DNA of 64,000 bases, from positions 124,001 to 188,000 of the forward strand of contig NZ_QZWD01000002.1 in the NCBI RefSeq assembly GCF_003602005.1, read 5' to 3'. The notes beneath the pieces were generated by a model. That model was not told where the DNA came from. It was given only the letters and a program-made list of their open reading frames with translations, and searched no databases. How positions within the stretch are numbered: position 1 is the stretch's first letter; each line of letters starts with the position of its first letter. A program made the translations under genes and the position numbers. The stretch is from Salinisphaera sp. Q1T1-3 (lineage in GTDB: Bacteria > Pseudomonadota > Gammaproteobacteria > Nevskiales > Salinisphaeraceae). Shown here one piece after another: positions 7,827 to 17,284 of the stretch.

Positions 7827-9755
7827 ATGTGTGGGGTAACCGGCATCATCACCGCCGACGGTCGCATCCCGGATGCCGATCGCCTGCGCGCGATGAACGA
7901 CAGACAATCGCATCGCGGCCCCGACGATCACGCCCGCATCGTTGTGCCGGGGGCGGGGCTGGGACATCGTCGGCTGACCATTCTGGACCCGACCAGTGGC
8001 GCCCAGCCCATGACCAGCGCCGACGGGCGCTACACGCTGGTCTACAACGGCGAGATCTACAACTACCGCACGCTCAACCGGACGCTCGAGGCCGCCGGCT
8101 ATCAGTTCTCCGGTCACTGCGACACGGACACGTTGCTCGCAGCCTGGCAACACTGGGGCCCGGACTGCGTCCAGCATCTGCGCGGCATGTTCGCCTTCGC
8201 CGTCTGGGACGCGGTGACCGGGCGTCTGTTCGCCGCGCGTGACCGCCTGGGCATCAAGCCGCTGTATTACGCGGTCACCCCGGCGGGCGATCTATTGTTC
8301 GCCTCGGAGCTGAAATCCCTGCGTGCCCATCCGGATCTCGATCGGCGGCTCGATCCGCGGGCGATCGAATCCTACCTGGCACTGGGCTATGTCCCCGAGC
8401 CGTTGTCGATCTACACGGACGCCCGCAAGCTGGCCGCCGGCCATACCCTGACCTGGCGCGCGGGCATGCGGGCGCCGACGACGGTCTGCTATTGGGACGT
8501 GGATTTCTCCGCGGTCGAGGCGGATGCCGACATGGGCACCGCGGCCCAGGATCTCCGCGCACGGCTCGACGAGGCCGTGCGCATGCGACTGGTTGCCGAT
8601 GTGCCACTGGGCGCATTTCTTTCCGGCGGGCTGGATTCCTCGGCTATCGTCTCGCTCATGGCCGGTGCGACCGCGGATCCGGTCAATACCTGTGCGATCG
8701 GCTTCAAGGAAGCGGCCTACGATGAATCGGCGCATGCACGCCGGGTGGCCGAGACGTTCGGCACTGCGCATCGCGCGCATCAGATTTCCGCTCACGATTT
8801 CGATCTCATCGACCGGTTGATCGATGTCTATGACGAGCCGTTTGCCGATGCCTCGGCGTTGCCGACCTACCGCGTCTGCGAGCTCGCAAGGCGCCAGGTC
8901 ACGGTCGCCCTGTCCGGCGACGGCGGCGACGAGGATTTCGCCGGTTATCGTCGGTATCGTCTGCACGCTAATGAATCACGTGTGCGCGATCGCGTGCCGC
9001 TTGCGCTGCGTCGCCCGGTCTTCGGCACGCTGGGCCGGCTCTATCCCAAGCTTGATCGGGCCCCCCGGTTCCTGCGCGCACGCACCACGTTCCAGTCGCT
9101 GGCACGCGATACGGCCACGGCTTATTGTCACAGTGTCTCGATCATGCCGGTCGAGCTGCGTGAGGCGTTGTACAGCCCGGCGTTCACACAACAGCTCGAC
9201 GGGTATCGGGTCGAATCGCTGTTCGCGCAGACGGCCGAGAACGCGGCCACCGATGATCCGTTGTCGATCGCGCAATATCTGGATTACAAGACCTGGCTGC
9301 CGGGCGATATTCTGACCAAGGTCGATCGCGCGAGCATGGCCCACGGGCTGGAAGTCCGCGTGCCGTTGCTCGATCATGACTTTGTCAACTGGGCGGCGCG
9401 CCTGCCCAGCGATTTCAAATTGCGCGGTGGCCAGGGCAAGTACGTCTTCAAGCAGGCGTTTGCCGATGTGTTGGACACCAACGTGCGCGATCGGCGCAAG
9501 CAGGGCTTTTCGGTGCCGCTGGCCGACTGGTTCCGTGGCCCCCTGCGACAGACCGGCGAACACGCCCTGACACAGGGGCCGTTGGTCACGTCCGGCCTGT
9601 TCGAGCCGGAGGCGCTCGCCCGTCTCTGGCAGCGTCACACAAGCGGTGCGGCAGACCATGGTGCAAGTCTCTGGTCACTGCTCATGCTGTCGAATTTCCT
9701 GGCCCGCGAGGCCGGCGAGACAGACTGGGGCACGCCGGTGGCTTCTGCGTCATGA
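7827..9755 (+). CDS. XrtA-associated asparagine-synthase-like amidotransferase
   Basis: 642 residues with the full AsnB architecture. An N-terminal class II glutamine amidotransferase domain has the processed catalytic Cys2 (MCGVTGI), RGPDDH and YNGEIYNYR. A C-terminal ATP-pyrophosphatase synthetase domain has LSGGLDSSAI (residues ~267-276), ALSGDGGDEDFAGY and a KVDRASMAHGLEVRVPLLDHD segment. Belongs to the TIGR03108-type subgroup tied to exosortase A. Likely amidates a carboxylate on a sugar or carrier-linked intermediate rather than free Asp; that is inference from context. Close spacing to both neighbours suggests one operon. Confidence 0.92.
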   Translation: MCGVTGIITADGRIPDADRLRAMNDRQSHRGPDDHARIVVPGAGLGHRRLTILDPTSGAQPMTSADGRYTLVYNGEIYNYRTLNRTLEAAGYQFSGHCDTDTLLAAWQHWGPDCVQHLRGMFAFAVWDAVTGRLFAARDRLGIKPLYYAVTPAGDLLFASELKSLRAHPDLDRRLDPRAIESYLALGYVPEPLSIYTDARKLAAGHTLTWRAGMRAPTTVCYWDVDFSAVEADADMGTAAQDLRARLDEAVRMRLVADVPLGAFLSGGLDSSAIVSLMAGATADPVNTCAIGFKEAAYDESAHARRVAETFGTAHRAHQISAHDFDLIDRLIDVYDEPFADASALPTYRVCELARRQVTVALSGDGGDEDFAGYRRYRLHANESRVRDRVPLALRRPVFGTLGRLYPKLDRAPRFLRARTTFQSLARDTATAYCHSVSIMPVELREALYSPAFTQQLDGYRVESLFAQTAENAATDDPLSIAQYLDYKTWLPGDILTKVDRASMAHGLEVRVPLLDHDFVNWAARLPSDFKLRGGQGKYVFKQAFADVLDTNVRDRRKQGFSVPLADWFRGPLRQTGEHALTQGPLVTSGLFEPEALARLWQRHTSGAADHGASLWSLLMLSNFLAREAGETDWGTPVASAS

Positions 9756-9765
9756 GGCGATCGCC

Positions 9766-10998
9766 ATGACAACGCGCCCGATTCGTATTGCGGTGGTGGC
9801 CAGTCTTTATCCGAATCGAGAACAGCCGCGCCACGGTATTTTCGTCGAGGAGCGGCTGCGTGCGCTGGTGGCCAGCGGCGCGGTGGAGGCCCGTGTGATC
9901 GCCCCGGTGCCGTGGTTCTTCTCGCGCCATCCGCGTTTCGGGCGCTATGCGCGCATGGCCGCCGTACCCCGGCAGGAGACACGACACGGCCTGACGATCG
10001 CGCATCCGCGCTATGTGGTGCTGCCGCGCATCGGTATGACCTGGACGCCGGCCAGCTATGCCCGGGCCGTCGCGCCCGCCCTGGCGTCGCTGCGTCGTGA
10101 CGGCTTCGATTTCGATCTGATCGATGCGCACTATCTGTATCCGGACGGGGTCGCGGCCGCACGACTGGCCCGTCGTTTCAATCGTCCGTTGACCTTGACC
10201 GCACGCGGTGCCGACATCAACCAGATCGCCCGGATGCCGGTGCCCGGTCGCCAGATCCGGGAGGCGGCCGCTTGGGCCGGCGGTCTGATCGGTGTTTCGG
10301 CCGCGCTGTCCGAGGCGATGGCGTGTCTGGGCGTGGACCCGCGGCGCCTCGTCACGTTGCGCAACGGCGTCGATCTGTCGCGTTTTACGGCGATGCCGCG
10401 TGCGCAAGCACGGGCCGCGTTGGGCTGGTCGATGCCGACATGGCTCTGTGTCGGACATCTCATCGAGCGCAAGGGCATGCACATTGCGATCGAAGCACTG
10501 GCCGGACAGCCCGGCGTCCAACTCGTGCTGGTCGGCGACGGCCCGGAGGAAAGTGCACTCCGGACGTTGGCGGCACAACATGGCGTGGCCGATCGGGTGC
10601 ATTTTGTCGGCGCCGTCGCGCACGACGACCTGCCGGTCTATTTCTCGGCGGCCGATGTTCTGATGCATGCCGCCGGTTCGGAAGGCATGCCCAATGTGGT
10701 GCTCGAGGCGATGGCCTGTGGATGTCCGGTCATTGCCACGCCGGTCGGCGGTATTCCCGAAGTGCTTTCGGCGCTGCCCGCCGGCGTGCTCATGACCGAG
10801 CGCAGCGCGGTGGCCATGCAGGATGCATGGCATGCGTTGCTGGCCGCCGAAGACGACGATGCCATGCGCGCCGCACGGCGTCGGCATGCCGAATCCTTCG
10901 ACTGGGCGCCGACCACGGCCGGCCAGATCGCTCTGTTCTCGCGCCTGACCGGCATCACGCCGCCGGATGGCACCCCGACGACGGCGGCTGTGTCATGA
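9766..10998 (+). CDS. GT4 glycosyltransferase
   Basis: 410-residue GT-B enzyme. The N-terminal half has RIAVVASLYPNREQPRHGIFVEERLRAL, resembling teichuronic/exopolysaccharide GT4 proteins that act on lipid-linked acceptors. The C-terminal half has CVGHLIERKGMHIAIEAL, LVGDGPEESAL and the EGMPNVVLEAMACGCPVIATPVGG donor site. ATG 9766 is chosen because a GAGGCGA stretch precedes it and everything upstream overlaps the amidotransferase. Specificity cannot be read from the sequence. The TGA overlaps the next ATG by 4 bases. Confidence 0.85.
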   Translation: MTTRPIRIAVVASLYPNREQPRHGIFVEERLRALVASGAVEARVIAPVPWFFSRHPRFGRYARMAAVPRQETRHGLTIAHPRYVVLPRIGMTWTPASYARAVAPALASLRRDGFDFDLIDAHYLYPDGVAAARLARRFNRPLTLTARGADINQIARMPVPGRQIREAAAWAGGLIGVSAALSEAMACLGVDPRRLVTLRNGVDLSRFTAMPRAQARAALGWSMPTWLCVGHLIERKGMHIAIEALAGQPGVQLVLVGDGPEESALRTLAAQHGVADRVHFVGAVAHDDLPVYFSAADVLMHAAGSEGMPNVVLEAMACGCPVIATPVGGIPEVLSALPAGVLMTERSAVAMQDAWHALLAAEDDDAMRAARRRHAESFDWAPTTAGQIALFSRLTGITPPDGTPTTAAVS

Positions 10999-12152
10999 AG
11001 ATTCTCTATCATCACCGTATCGGTTCCAAGGACGGCCAGTACGTCCATATCGAGGAAATGGTCGCGGCGTTGCGCCGTGCCGGCCATATCGTCGAAGTCG
11101 TCGGGCCCGAGGGGTTCGAGGCGCAGGATTTCGGCGGCGAGTCGGGCCTGGTGGCTGCGCTCAAGGCACGAATTCCCGGCGCGGCGTACGAGTTGCTCGA
11201 ATTGGGTTACAACAGCCTCGACTATCGCCGGCTGGCTCGGGCCATCGTGCGATTCCAGCCCGATGTGATCTACGAGCGCTATAACCTGTCGCTGCTGTCC
11301 GGGGTTCTGGCGCGCCAACGTTTCGGCATACCGTTGCTGCTGGAGGTGAATGCGCCGTTATATGCCGAACGCTCGGCCTACGGGGGCCTGGCGTTGCCCC
11401 GGCTGGCGCGCTGGGCCGAGTCTCGCGCCTGGCAGGGGGCCGATCATGTCTTTGCCGTGACCGAGGTCCTGGCGGCGCGAATCGTGGCCGCCGGTGTGCC
11501 GCGTGCACGGCTGAGCGTCACGCCCAACGGCATCGACGCACAGCGTTTCCACCGCGTGACCGATGAAGCACCGTACAAGCAGGCGCTGGGGCTGGCCGGG
11601 CGCACGGTGCTCGGTTTCGTCGGTTTCGCACGCGAATGGCACGGCCTCGACGGGGTGGTCGAGATGTTGGCCGCCGATGCGGGCGTGCATGATCTGCATT
11701 GCCTGATTGTGGGCGACGGCCCGGCCTGCGAGGGCCTGCGGGCGCAGGCTGCCACCCGCGGTGTCGCCGACCGGCTGACGATCACCGGTATCGTCGGGCG
11801 AAACGACATCATGCAATACATCGGCGCATTCGATATCGCGCTCGTGCCGGCGGTTGTGGCCTATGCCTCGCCGCTCAAACTATTCGAATACATGGCCTGT
11901 GGTCGTGCGATCGTCGCCCCGGATCAGCCGAACATCACCGAGATCCTGACGGACGGACAGGACGCCCTGTTGTTTGCGCCCGGCTCGCGCACCGGTTTCA
12001 CCGATGCCGTGCGTCGATTGATCACGGACCACGCGTTGCGCGCCCGGTTGGCCGAGGCGGCGCATGCGAGCTGTGTCGCGCGTGATCTGAGCTGGTCGGC
12101 CAACGCCCGACAGGTAGGGAGCGTGGCCGAAAGACTGTGCGCCGACCGGTGA
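10995..12152 (+). CDS. GT4 glycosyltransferase
   Basis: 385-residue GT-B glycosyltransferase starting MKILYHHRIGSKDGQYVHIEEM. The C-terminal domain contains GFVGFAREWHGLDGVVEML, LIVGDGPACEGLR and the donor-binding stretch PLKLFEYMACGRAIVAPD. It is distinct from the preceding GT4, so the two probably add different sugars. Start overlaps the previous stop (ATGA) and its own stop TGA overlaps the GTG start of the ATP-grasp gene. The much longer open frame upstream (from 10272) is only a shadow of the preceding gene. Confidence 0.85.
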   Translation: MKILYHHRIGSKDGQYVHIEEMVAALRRAGHIVEVVGPEGFEAQDFGGESGLVAALKARIPGAAYELLELGYNSLDYRRLARAIVRFQPDVIYERYNLSLLSGVLARQRFGIPLLLEVNAPLYAERSAYGGLALPRLARWAESRAWQGADHVFAVTEVLAARIVAAGVPRARLSVTPNGIDAQRFHRVTDEAPYKQALGLAGRTVLGFVGFAREWHGLDGVVEMLAADAGVHDLHCLIVGDGPACEGLRAQAATRGVADRLTITGIVGRNDIMQYIGAFDIALVPAVVAYASPLKLFEYMACGRAIVAPDQPNITEILTDGQDALLFAPGSRTGFTDAVRRLITDHALRARLAEAAHASCVARDLSWSANARQVGSVAERLCADR

Positions 12153-13309
12153 CGACGCGGCGAGCGACCGTTGTCGGCGGCGGCCTGAATGCGCTCGGCG
12201 TGGTGCGTAGTCTCGCGGCGGATGGCATCGGCGTGGATCTGCTGGTCGGTGAGGGCGAGGCCGGGCCGGCCGTGCATACGCGGCTGGCCCGGGTTCGGCG
12301 ATACGCCGACACGACGCGCGATGGTGTGGTCAACGCGCTGATCCATCAGGCCAGGCGCCACCGACGACCGGCCCGGCCGCTCGTGTTGACCCGGGAAGAG
12401 GATGTAGCGGCCGTGTCGTGCGCGCGTCGGCGACTGGCCGACGATTATGTATTGATGTTGCCGCCGGCCGATGTCGTCACGCGACTCCAGGATAAGACCG
12501 GTTTCGCCGAGGCGGTGGCGGCACAGAACGAGATCGCGCCGCGCAGTCTGGCGATTCGAACGCCGGCTGATATCGACGGCATCGGGGCGCTGGCCCCGCC
12601 GTTCATACTGAAACCGGCGGGGCGACAGCCGGCCTATCTCGCTCATTATCCGCGTGCCGAACGCTTCGAGGATGCCGCGACGCTGGCTGCGGCGCTCGCC
12701 GAACGCTTGTCGGTTTCGCCGGCGATGATCGTGCAGGAATGGGTGGACGGACCGGATGAGGGCGTGCATTTCTGTCTGCAGTTCGTGCCGCCTGATGGTG
12801 CTGCCGCCTTGTCCTTCGTCGGGCACAAGCTGCGATCCTGGCCGCGCGCCACCGGCGGGACGGCGCGTTGTACGCGGGCATCGTCCGCGGCTGATGGCCT
12901 GGCTGCCCGTACCACGGCGTTTTTCCGCGGCGCGGGGGTTGTCGGTCTGGCGAGCATGGAATACAAATGGCACGCATCCTGTGCGGATTACGTCATGATC
13001 GAGCCGACCATCGGCCGTACCGATCATCAGGAGGAAATCGCCACGCTCTGCGGCGTCAATCTCCCGGCAGCAGCCTGTCGCTGGGCGCTTGGCGAGGCAT
13101 TGCCACATCCGGCGGCGGGCGAACGGTCGTCCGTGATCTGGCGAGATCCGATGGCCGATGCCAAGGCGGCGGACGTCGACCCGGCCGGTGCCGGGGCTTT
13201 CGATATGCCGATCGTCGATGCGCTCTGGCGCTTGCGGGACCCCGGCCCGCAGCTCGCCGATTGGCGCCAGCGCGCAGTCCGTCGTCTGCGTCGAGGGCTG
13301 TCGCGATGA
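12149..13309 (+). CDS. ATP-grasp family protein in EPS locus
   Basis: 386 residues of the ATP-grasp superfamily (carboxylate-amine/thiol ligases). The N-terminal pre-ATP-grasp domain starts RATVVGGGLNALGVVRSL. ATP-grasp elements follow: QDKTGFAEAVAAQ near residue 115, the FILKPAG lysine strand near residue 152, and IVQEWVDGPDEGVHFCLQF near residue 195. A magnesium-site-like EYKWH/VMIEPTIGR region is near residues 270-290. It could ligate an amino acid to a sugar carboxylate; the substrate is unknown. GTG 12149 is chosen for its GTGA overlap with the preceding stop; GTG 12137 is an alternative. Confidence 0.7.
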   Translation: MTTRRATVVGGGLNALGVVRSLAADGIGVDLLVGEGEAGPAVHTRLARVRRYADTTRDGVVNALIHQARRHRRPARPLVLTREEDVAAVSCARRRLADDYVLMLPPADVVTRLQDKTGFAEAVAAQNEIAPRSLAIRTPADIDGIGALAPPFILKPAGRQPAYLAHYPRAERFEDAATLAAALAERLSVSPAMIVQEWVDGPDEGVHFCLQFVPPDGAAALSFVGHKLRSWPRATGGTARCTRASSAADGLAARTTAFFRGAGVVGLASMEYKWHASCADYVMIEPTIGRTDHQEEIATLCGVNLPAAACRWALGEALPHPAAGERSSVIWRDPMADAKAADVDPAGAGAFDMPIVDALWRLRDPGPQLADWRQRAVRRLRRGLSR

Positions 13310-14457
13310 AACGTCTGCTCAAGCCGTTATTGCCGCGCGCCATGCGCCAGCGCTGGTATCACTGGCGGCGCGGGGCGCCGGTGCCCGTCGAGGCGCTCGA
13401 GCCACATCTGGATGCGGCCGCGGACTGGATCGCCCGCGCTCAGGATGCGGGTATCGCCGGTGGCGTACCGGCTTATTACGATCGGCGGCGGCGGCGATGG
13501 GCGGCGTCGTATCCGGAAACCACCGGCTATATCATCCCGACCTGTTATGCCTATGCCCGGCGCAGTCGCCGCGATGATTTCTTCGATCGCGCGACCCGCA
13601 TGGCGCATTGGGAATCCGATGTTCAGCTGGATTCGGGGGCGGTCTCGGCCGGCACGATGGATGCCAAGCGTCGGGTGCCGACCGTCTTCAATACCGGTCA
13701 GGTCCTGTTCGGCTGGACGGCTGCCTGGCAGGAGACGCGTGAACCGCGGTTCGCCGCCTCACTGCGGCACGCCTGCGACTGGCTCGTCTCCGTCCAGGAC
13801 GACGACGGCGCCTGGCGGCGTTACGGCTCGCCGCTGACGACACATCCGCTGAACACGTACAACACGCGGACCGCACTCGGCCTCGCGGAAGCCGGCCGCG
13901 CGCTCGACGAGCCCCGTTATCTCGAGGCGGCGCGTGCCAACGGTCGCTGGGCACTGACGCAGCTGCACGACAACGGCTGGCTCGAGAACAACGATCTGGA
14001 AGACAATGCGCGTCCGTTGACCCATACGCTGGGCTATGCGTTGCACGGTCTGGTCGGACTCGGGTTGCGGCTGGGGGACCGGACCTATGTGGAGGCCGCG
14101 GTTCCGGCACTGGCCGCGCTCGTCGACCGCCAGCGTCGCAACGGCAGTCTGGCGGGTCGTTACGATGCCGACTGGCGTGAAGCCGCGCCGTGGAGCTGTC
14201 TGACCGGTGAAGCCCAGCTGGCCGAGGCCTGGCTGGCGTTGATCGGTGTCGACGACACGCGCAACTGGCGAAGGGCGGCCGAACGGGCTGTCGGGTTCGT
14301 GGCCGGTACCCAGTCGCTGACGGCCACGGATTCGGCCGTGCGCGGCGGCATCGCCGGTTCCGCGCCGATCTTCGGTGACTACATGACCGATCGTTATCCC
14401 AACTGGGCACCCAAGTTCTTCATGGATGCCGTCATGCAACTCACACCGGTCGTCTGA
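13306..14457 (+). CDS. Alpha/alpha-toroid protein of EPS locus (glycan-processing candidate)
   Basis: 383 residues with no signal peptide. Repeated helix-pair motifs are visible: FNTGQVLFGWTAAWQETR, CDWLVSVQDDDGAWRRYGS, NTRTALGLAEAGRAL, ALHGLVGLGLRLGDRTYVEAA and EAQLAEAWLAL. Spacing of about 55 residues suggests an (alpha/alpha)6 barrel as in unsaturated glucuronyl hydrolases, epimerase C-terminal domains and terpene-cyclase-like folds. Conserved-looking acidic and aromatic residues (WxxxYPETTGYIIPT, WLENNDLED) could line a sugar pocket. A role in processing or epimerising the glycan is plausible but not proven. Coupled to both neighbours. Confidence 0.7.
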   Translation: MKRLLKPLLPRAMRQRWYHWRRGAPVPVEALEPHLDAAADWIARAQDAGIAGGVPAYYDRRRRRWAASYPETTGYIIPTCYAYARRSRRDDFFDRATRMAHWESDVQLDSGAVSAGTMDAKRRVPTVFNTGQVLFGWTAAWQETREPRFAASLRHACDWLVSVQDDDGAWRRYGSPLTTHPLNTYNTRTALGLAEAGRALDEPRYLEAARANGRWALTQLHDNGWLENNDLEDNARPLTHTLGYALHGLVGLGLRLGDRTYVEAAVPALAALVDRQRRNGSLAGRYDADWREAAPWSCLTGEAQLAEAWLALIGVDDTRNWRRAAERAVGFVAGTQSLTATDSAVRGGIAGSAPIFGDYMTDRYPNWAPKFFMDAVMQLTPVV

Positions 14458-14459
14458 TC

Positions 14460-15854
14460 GTGCGCTCTCTCGTCCTACTGCTGTTCGTGACGGGTACGCT
14501 GCCCATGGCCTTCATGCGGCCGATCATCGGGTTGTTGTTGTGGATGATGTTCAGTTATCTGAACCCGCACCGCGAAACCTGGGGCTTCGCCGTCGATTTT
14601 CCGTGGGTCGTGCTGGTCGCCGTGGCGACGCTACTGGCCCTGCTGGCCCAGCCGAACCAGCGGCGTGCGCCCCCCATGAAGCCGGTCGTCGTGCTGATGC
14701 TGGCATTTCTGGGCTGGATCACACTGTCCACGTTCCAGGCTGCCGAGCCGGCCGGGGCCGTGGCGCGCTACGAGCAGTTCCTCAAGATGATGGTGATGAC
14801 ACTCGTCACGCTCATGCTGGTCATCGATCGACAGCGGCTGGAGTGGGTGATCTGGACCATCGTGGCGTCGTTCGGATTCTGGGGATTCAAGGGCGGGCTG
14901 TTCACGCTGGCCACGGGCGGCAACTACCACGTGATGGGACCGGAAAGCAGTTTCTTCACGGACAACAACATCTTCGCGCTGATCATGTGCATGACCCTGC
15001 CGCTCATGCGCTATGTTCAGCTGCATGCCGAGCGGCGCTGGGTGCGTCTCGGGATGTGGGTGCTCATGGCGCTGACCGCGGTCAGCGTGATCGGCACCTA
15101 CTCACGCGGCGGGTTGCTGGCTCTGGCGATCACCGCGACGATGCTGATCTGGAAGAGTCGGCGCCGGGCGATGCTGATCCTCGTTGCGCCGATCGGGGCG
15201 CTCGCGCTGGCTTCCTTCATGCCGCCGCAATATTTCGCGCGGATGGACACCATCGATCAGTATCAGCAGGACGAGTCGGCGCAGGGGCGTATCCAATCCT
15301 GGAAGTTCGCCACCAACGTCGCGTTGGCGCACCCCGTGCTCGGCGGTGGCATGGAAGTCTGGTCCAGCCATTCGATGTGGGAACAGTACGGGCCCGAAGG
15401 TGCCGTGCCGGGACGGGCCATCCACAGTATCTTCTTCGAGGTGCTGGGAGAGCAGGGATTCGTCGGCCTCGGCCTGTTCGTCGCGCTGCTGCTGGCTGGG
15501 TATCTGAGCCTCGGGCATATCCGACGCCGTGCCCGGGCCGGCCCGGTGCAGGCGCAGTGGCTGGCTGATCTCGCGAGCATGATGCAGGCCAGCCTGGTGG
15601 GATACGGCGCGGCCGGTGCATTGTTGCCCACCCCCTATATCGATCTGTTGTATCAGATGCTGGCGCTGGTGGCGGTGATGCAGGTGCTGCTCTCGACGTA
15701 TGCTCATCACAGCGACACCGTCGTTGCCGAACCGTCGACCGGGAAAAGGCCGGAGCGTACCCGTTCGAGGCGGCGTTCCCGCACGCCGGAGGGGACTTCG
15801 CCACGCCCGGCGCGACCTGCACGATCAGGCGGCTCCCGTCTGCCGGACTGGTGA
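14460..15854 (+). CDS. O-antigen ligase/polymerase-like membrane protein, XrtA system
   Basis: 464-residue polytopic inner-membrane protein with about ten hydrophobic helices. It begins with MRSLVLLLFVTGTLPMAFMRPIIGLLLW, the typical opening of the XrtA-linked putative O-glycosylation ligases (TIGR03097 type). The periplasmic region has TYSRGGLLAL and a GGGMEVWSSHSMWEQYGPEG loop, as in Wzy_C/O-antigen ligase proteins. Probable role: polymerisation of the repeat unit or transfer of glycan to a protein acceptor. The C-terminal tail after residue 425 is Arg/Pro-rich. GTG start 3 bases after the previous stop. Confidence 0.88.
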   Translation: MRSLVLLLFVTGTLPMAFMRPIIGLLLWMMFSYLNPHRETWGFAVDFPWVVLVAVATLLALLAQPNQRRAPPMKPVVVLMLAFLGWITLSTFQAAEPAGAVARYEQFLKMMVMTLVTLMLVIDRQRLEWVIWTIVASFGFWGFKGGLFTLATGGNYHVMGPESSFFTDNNIFALIMCMTLPLMRYVQLHAERRWVRLGMWVLMALTAVSVIGTYSRGGLLALAITATMLIWKSRRRAMLILVAPIGALALASFMPPQYFARMDTIDQYQQDESAQGRIQSWKFATNVALAHPVLGGGMEVWSSHSMWEQYGPEGAVPGRAIHSIFFEVLGEQGFVGLGLFVALLLAGYLSLGHIRRRARAGPVQAQWLADLASMMQASLVGYGAAGALLPTPYIDLLYQMLALVAVMQVLLSTYAHHSDTVVAEPSTGKRPERTRSRRRSRTPEGTSPRPARPARSGGSRLPDW

Positions 15855-17131
15855 TGGTCGACGACGCGGCGCAGTGGCAACACCGGGCCTTGCTCGTGGC
15901 GTTTCATTACCCGCCGCTGGCGGCCTCGCCTGGTGCGCTCAGAGCGCGGGCGTTCGCGGCCTATCTGCCGACATTCGGCTGGCAGCCGCATGTTCTGGCG
16001 CCGGACATGCGCGCCTACGATCCCGACAGCTGCGAGTCTGATGGCGTGGTGCCCGGAATCGTGCATCGCAGCCGGGCGCTCGATGCACGTCGCCATTTCG
16101 GCTGGCGTCATCGCTACATGGCCTGGACAGCGGCCCCCGATCGCTGGGTCAGCTGGGCGCCCGGTGCGATTCTGACCGGTCTGCGCGTCATCCGGCGTCA
16201 CGATATTCAGGTCATCTGGTCGACATATCCCATCGCGACAGCGCATCTCGTGGCCGGCACGCTGGCGCGTCTGAGCGGGCGTCCCTGGATTGCTGAATTT
16301 CGTGATCCGATGACTGTCGACGGCTCGCCGATCCAGCGTCGCGCGCTGGGCGTGCTCGAGCGTTTCGTCATGCGTCACGCGGATCATCTGATCTTCGCCA
16401 CACCGGGAGCGGCGCGTGACTGTTGTCGCCGGTTTCCCGAGATCGCGGGGCGGTGCTCGGTCATTCCGAACGGCTATGACCCGGCGCTGCAAACGATGAC
16501 GCAGCCTCGTGCGAGGCGAGGCGATGGCCCGTTGCGGGTCGTGCATTCAGGGCAGCTGTATCCGACCGATCGTGACCCGACGGTCTTTTTCGAGACGCTG
16601 GCCGCGATGCGCCGCGCTGGCCGGATCGACGCCGAACGGGTGCACATCGTGTTTCGCAACACGCAGCAGGAGGCCGAATGCCACCGGCACCTCACGCGGC
16701 TTGGGCTGTCGGACATGGTCGAGATCGCGCCGCGTATCGGGCACGCGCAAGCCCTGGCGGAACAGGCCGCCGCCGATGCGCTGCTCGTGCTGCAGGGGCG
16801 GGGCTTCAATCGCCAGGTGCCCGCGAAGCTGTTCGAGTATCTGCGGGCGGGGCGACCGATATTCGCATTGGTCGATCCGGACGGCGACACCCAGGCATTG
16901 CTCGATGAACTCGACGTCGGGGTCTGTGGTGCACCGGATGACCCAGCGGCCATCGAAAACGCATTGGCCACGCTCTGTTCACGGCTCGAGGTCGAAGGTA
17001 GCGACAGTGCGGTCTGGCAGGCCGACGACGACCGGTTGTCGCGTTATTCGCGTCGGCATGCCACACGGACGCTGGCAGCACATCTGGACAGGCTGACCGA
17101 ACGAAAATCTCCGGCGGCGTCGTTCGACTGA
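15854..17131 (+). CDS. GT4-like glycosyltransferase
   Basis: About 425 residues. N-terminal half: ALLVAFHYPPLAASPGALRARAFAAYLP, the GT4 pattern with the acceptor-side loop. The middle has WIAEFRDPMTVDGSP and ADHLIFATPGAARDCCRRFP. C-terminal donor domain: VVHSGQLYPTDRDPTVFFETL and VPAKLFEYLRAGRPIFALVDPDGD. ATG 15854 overlaps the TGA of the ligase gene (TGATG), a common coupling arrangement; GTG 15851 is an equal alternative. This is the last plus-strand gene of the coupled run; a convergent GT2 gene ends 153 bases downstream. Confidence 0.85.
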   Translation: MVDDAAQWQHRALLVAFHYPPLAASPGALRARAFAAYLPTFGWQPHVLAPDMRAYDPDSCESDGVVPGIVHRSRALDARRHFGWRHRYMAWTAAPDRWVSWAPGAILTGLRVIRRHDIQVIWSTYPIATAHLVAGTLARLSGRPWIAEFRDPMTVDGSPIQRRALGVLERFVMRHADHLIFATPGAARDCCRRFPEIAGRCSVIPNGYDPALQTMTQPRARRGDGPLRVVHSGQLYPTDRDPTVFFETLAAMRRAGRIDAERVHIVFRNTQQEAECHRHLTRLGLSDMVEIAPRIGHAQALAEQAAADALLVLQGRGFNRQVPAKLFEYLRAGRPIFALVDPDGDTQALLDELDVGVCGAPDDPAAIENALATLCSRLEVEGSDSAVWQADDDRLSRYSRRHATRTLAAHLDRLTERKSPAASFD

Positions 17132-17284
17132 GCTCGACGCCGGAATACCGCGGGCCGATCAGCGATCGTGCCACGCCGTGTGGGCCCCATGCCGCCGGGC
17201 CCGGTACAGGTCGGTGGCGCCCGGCTTTGCCAGACGATCGGTGCGTGCAGCGACCCGGGACGTCATGAAACCCGGCGTAAGAGC

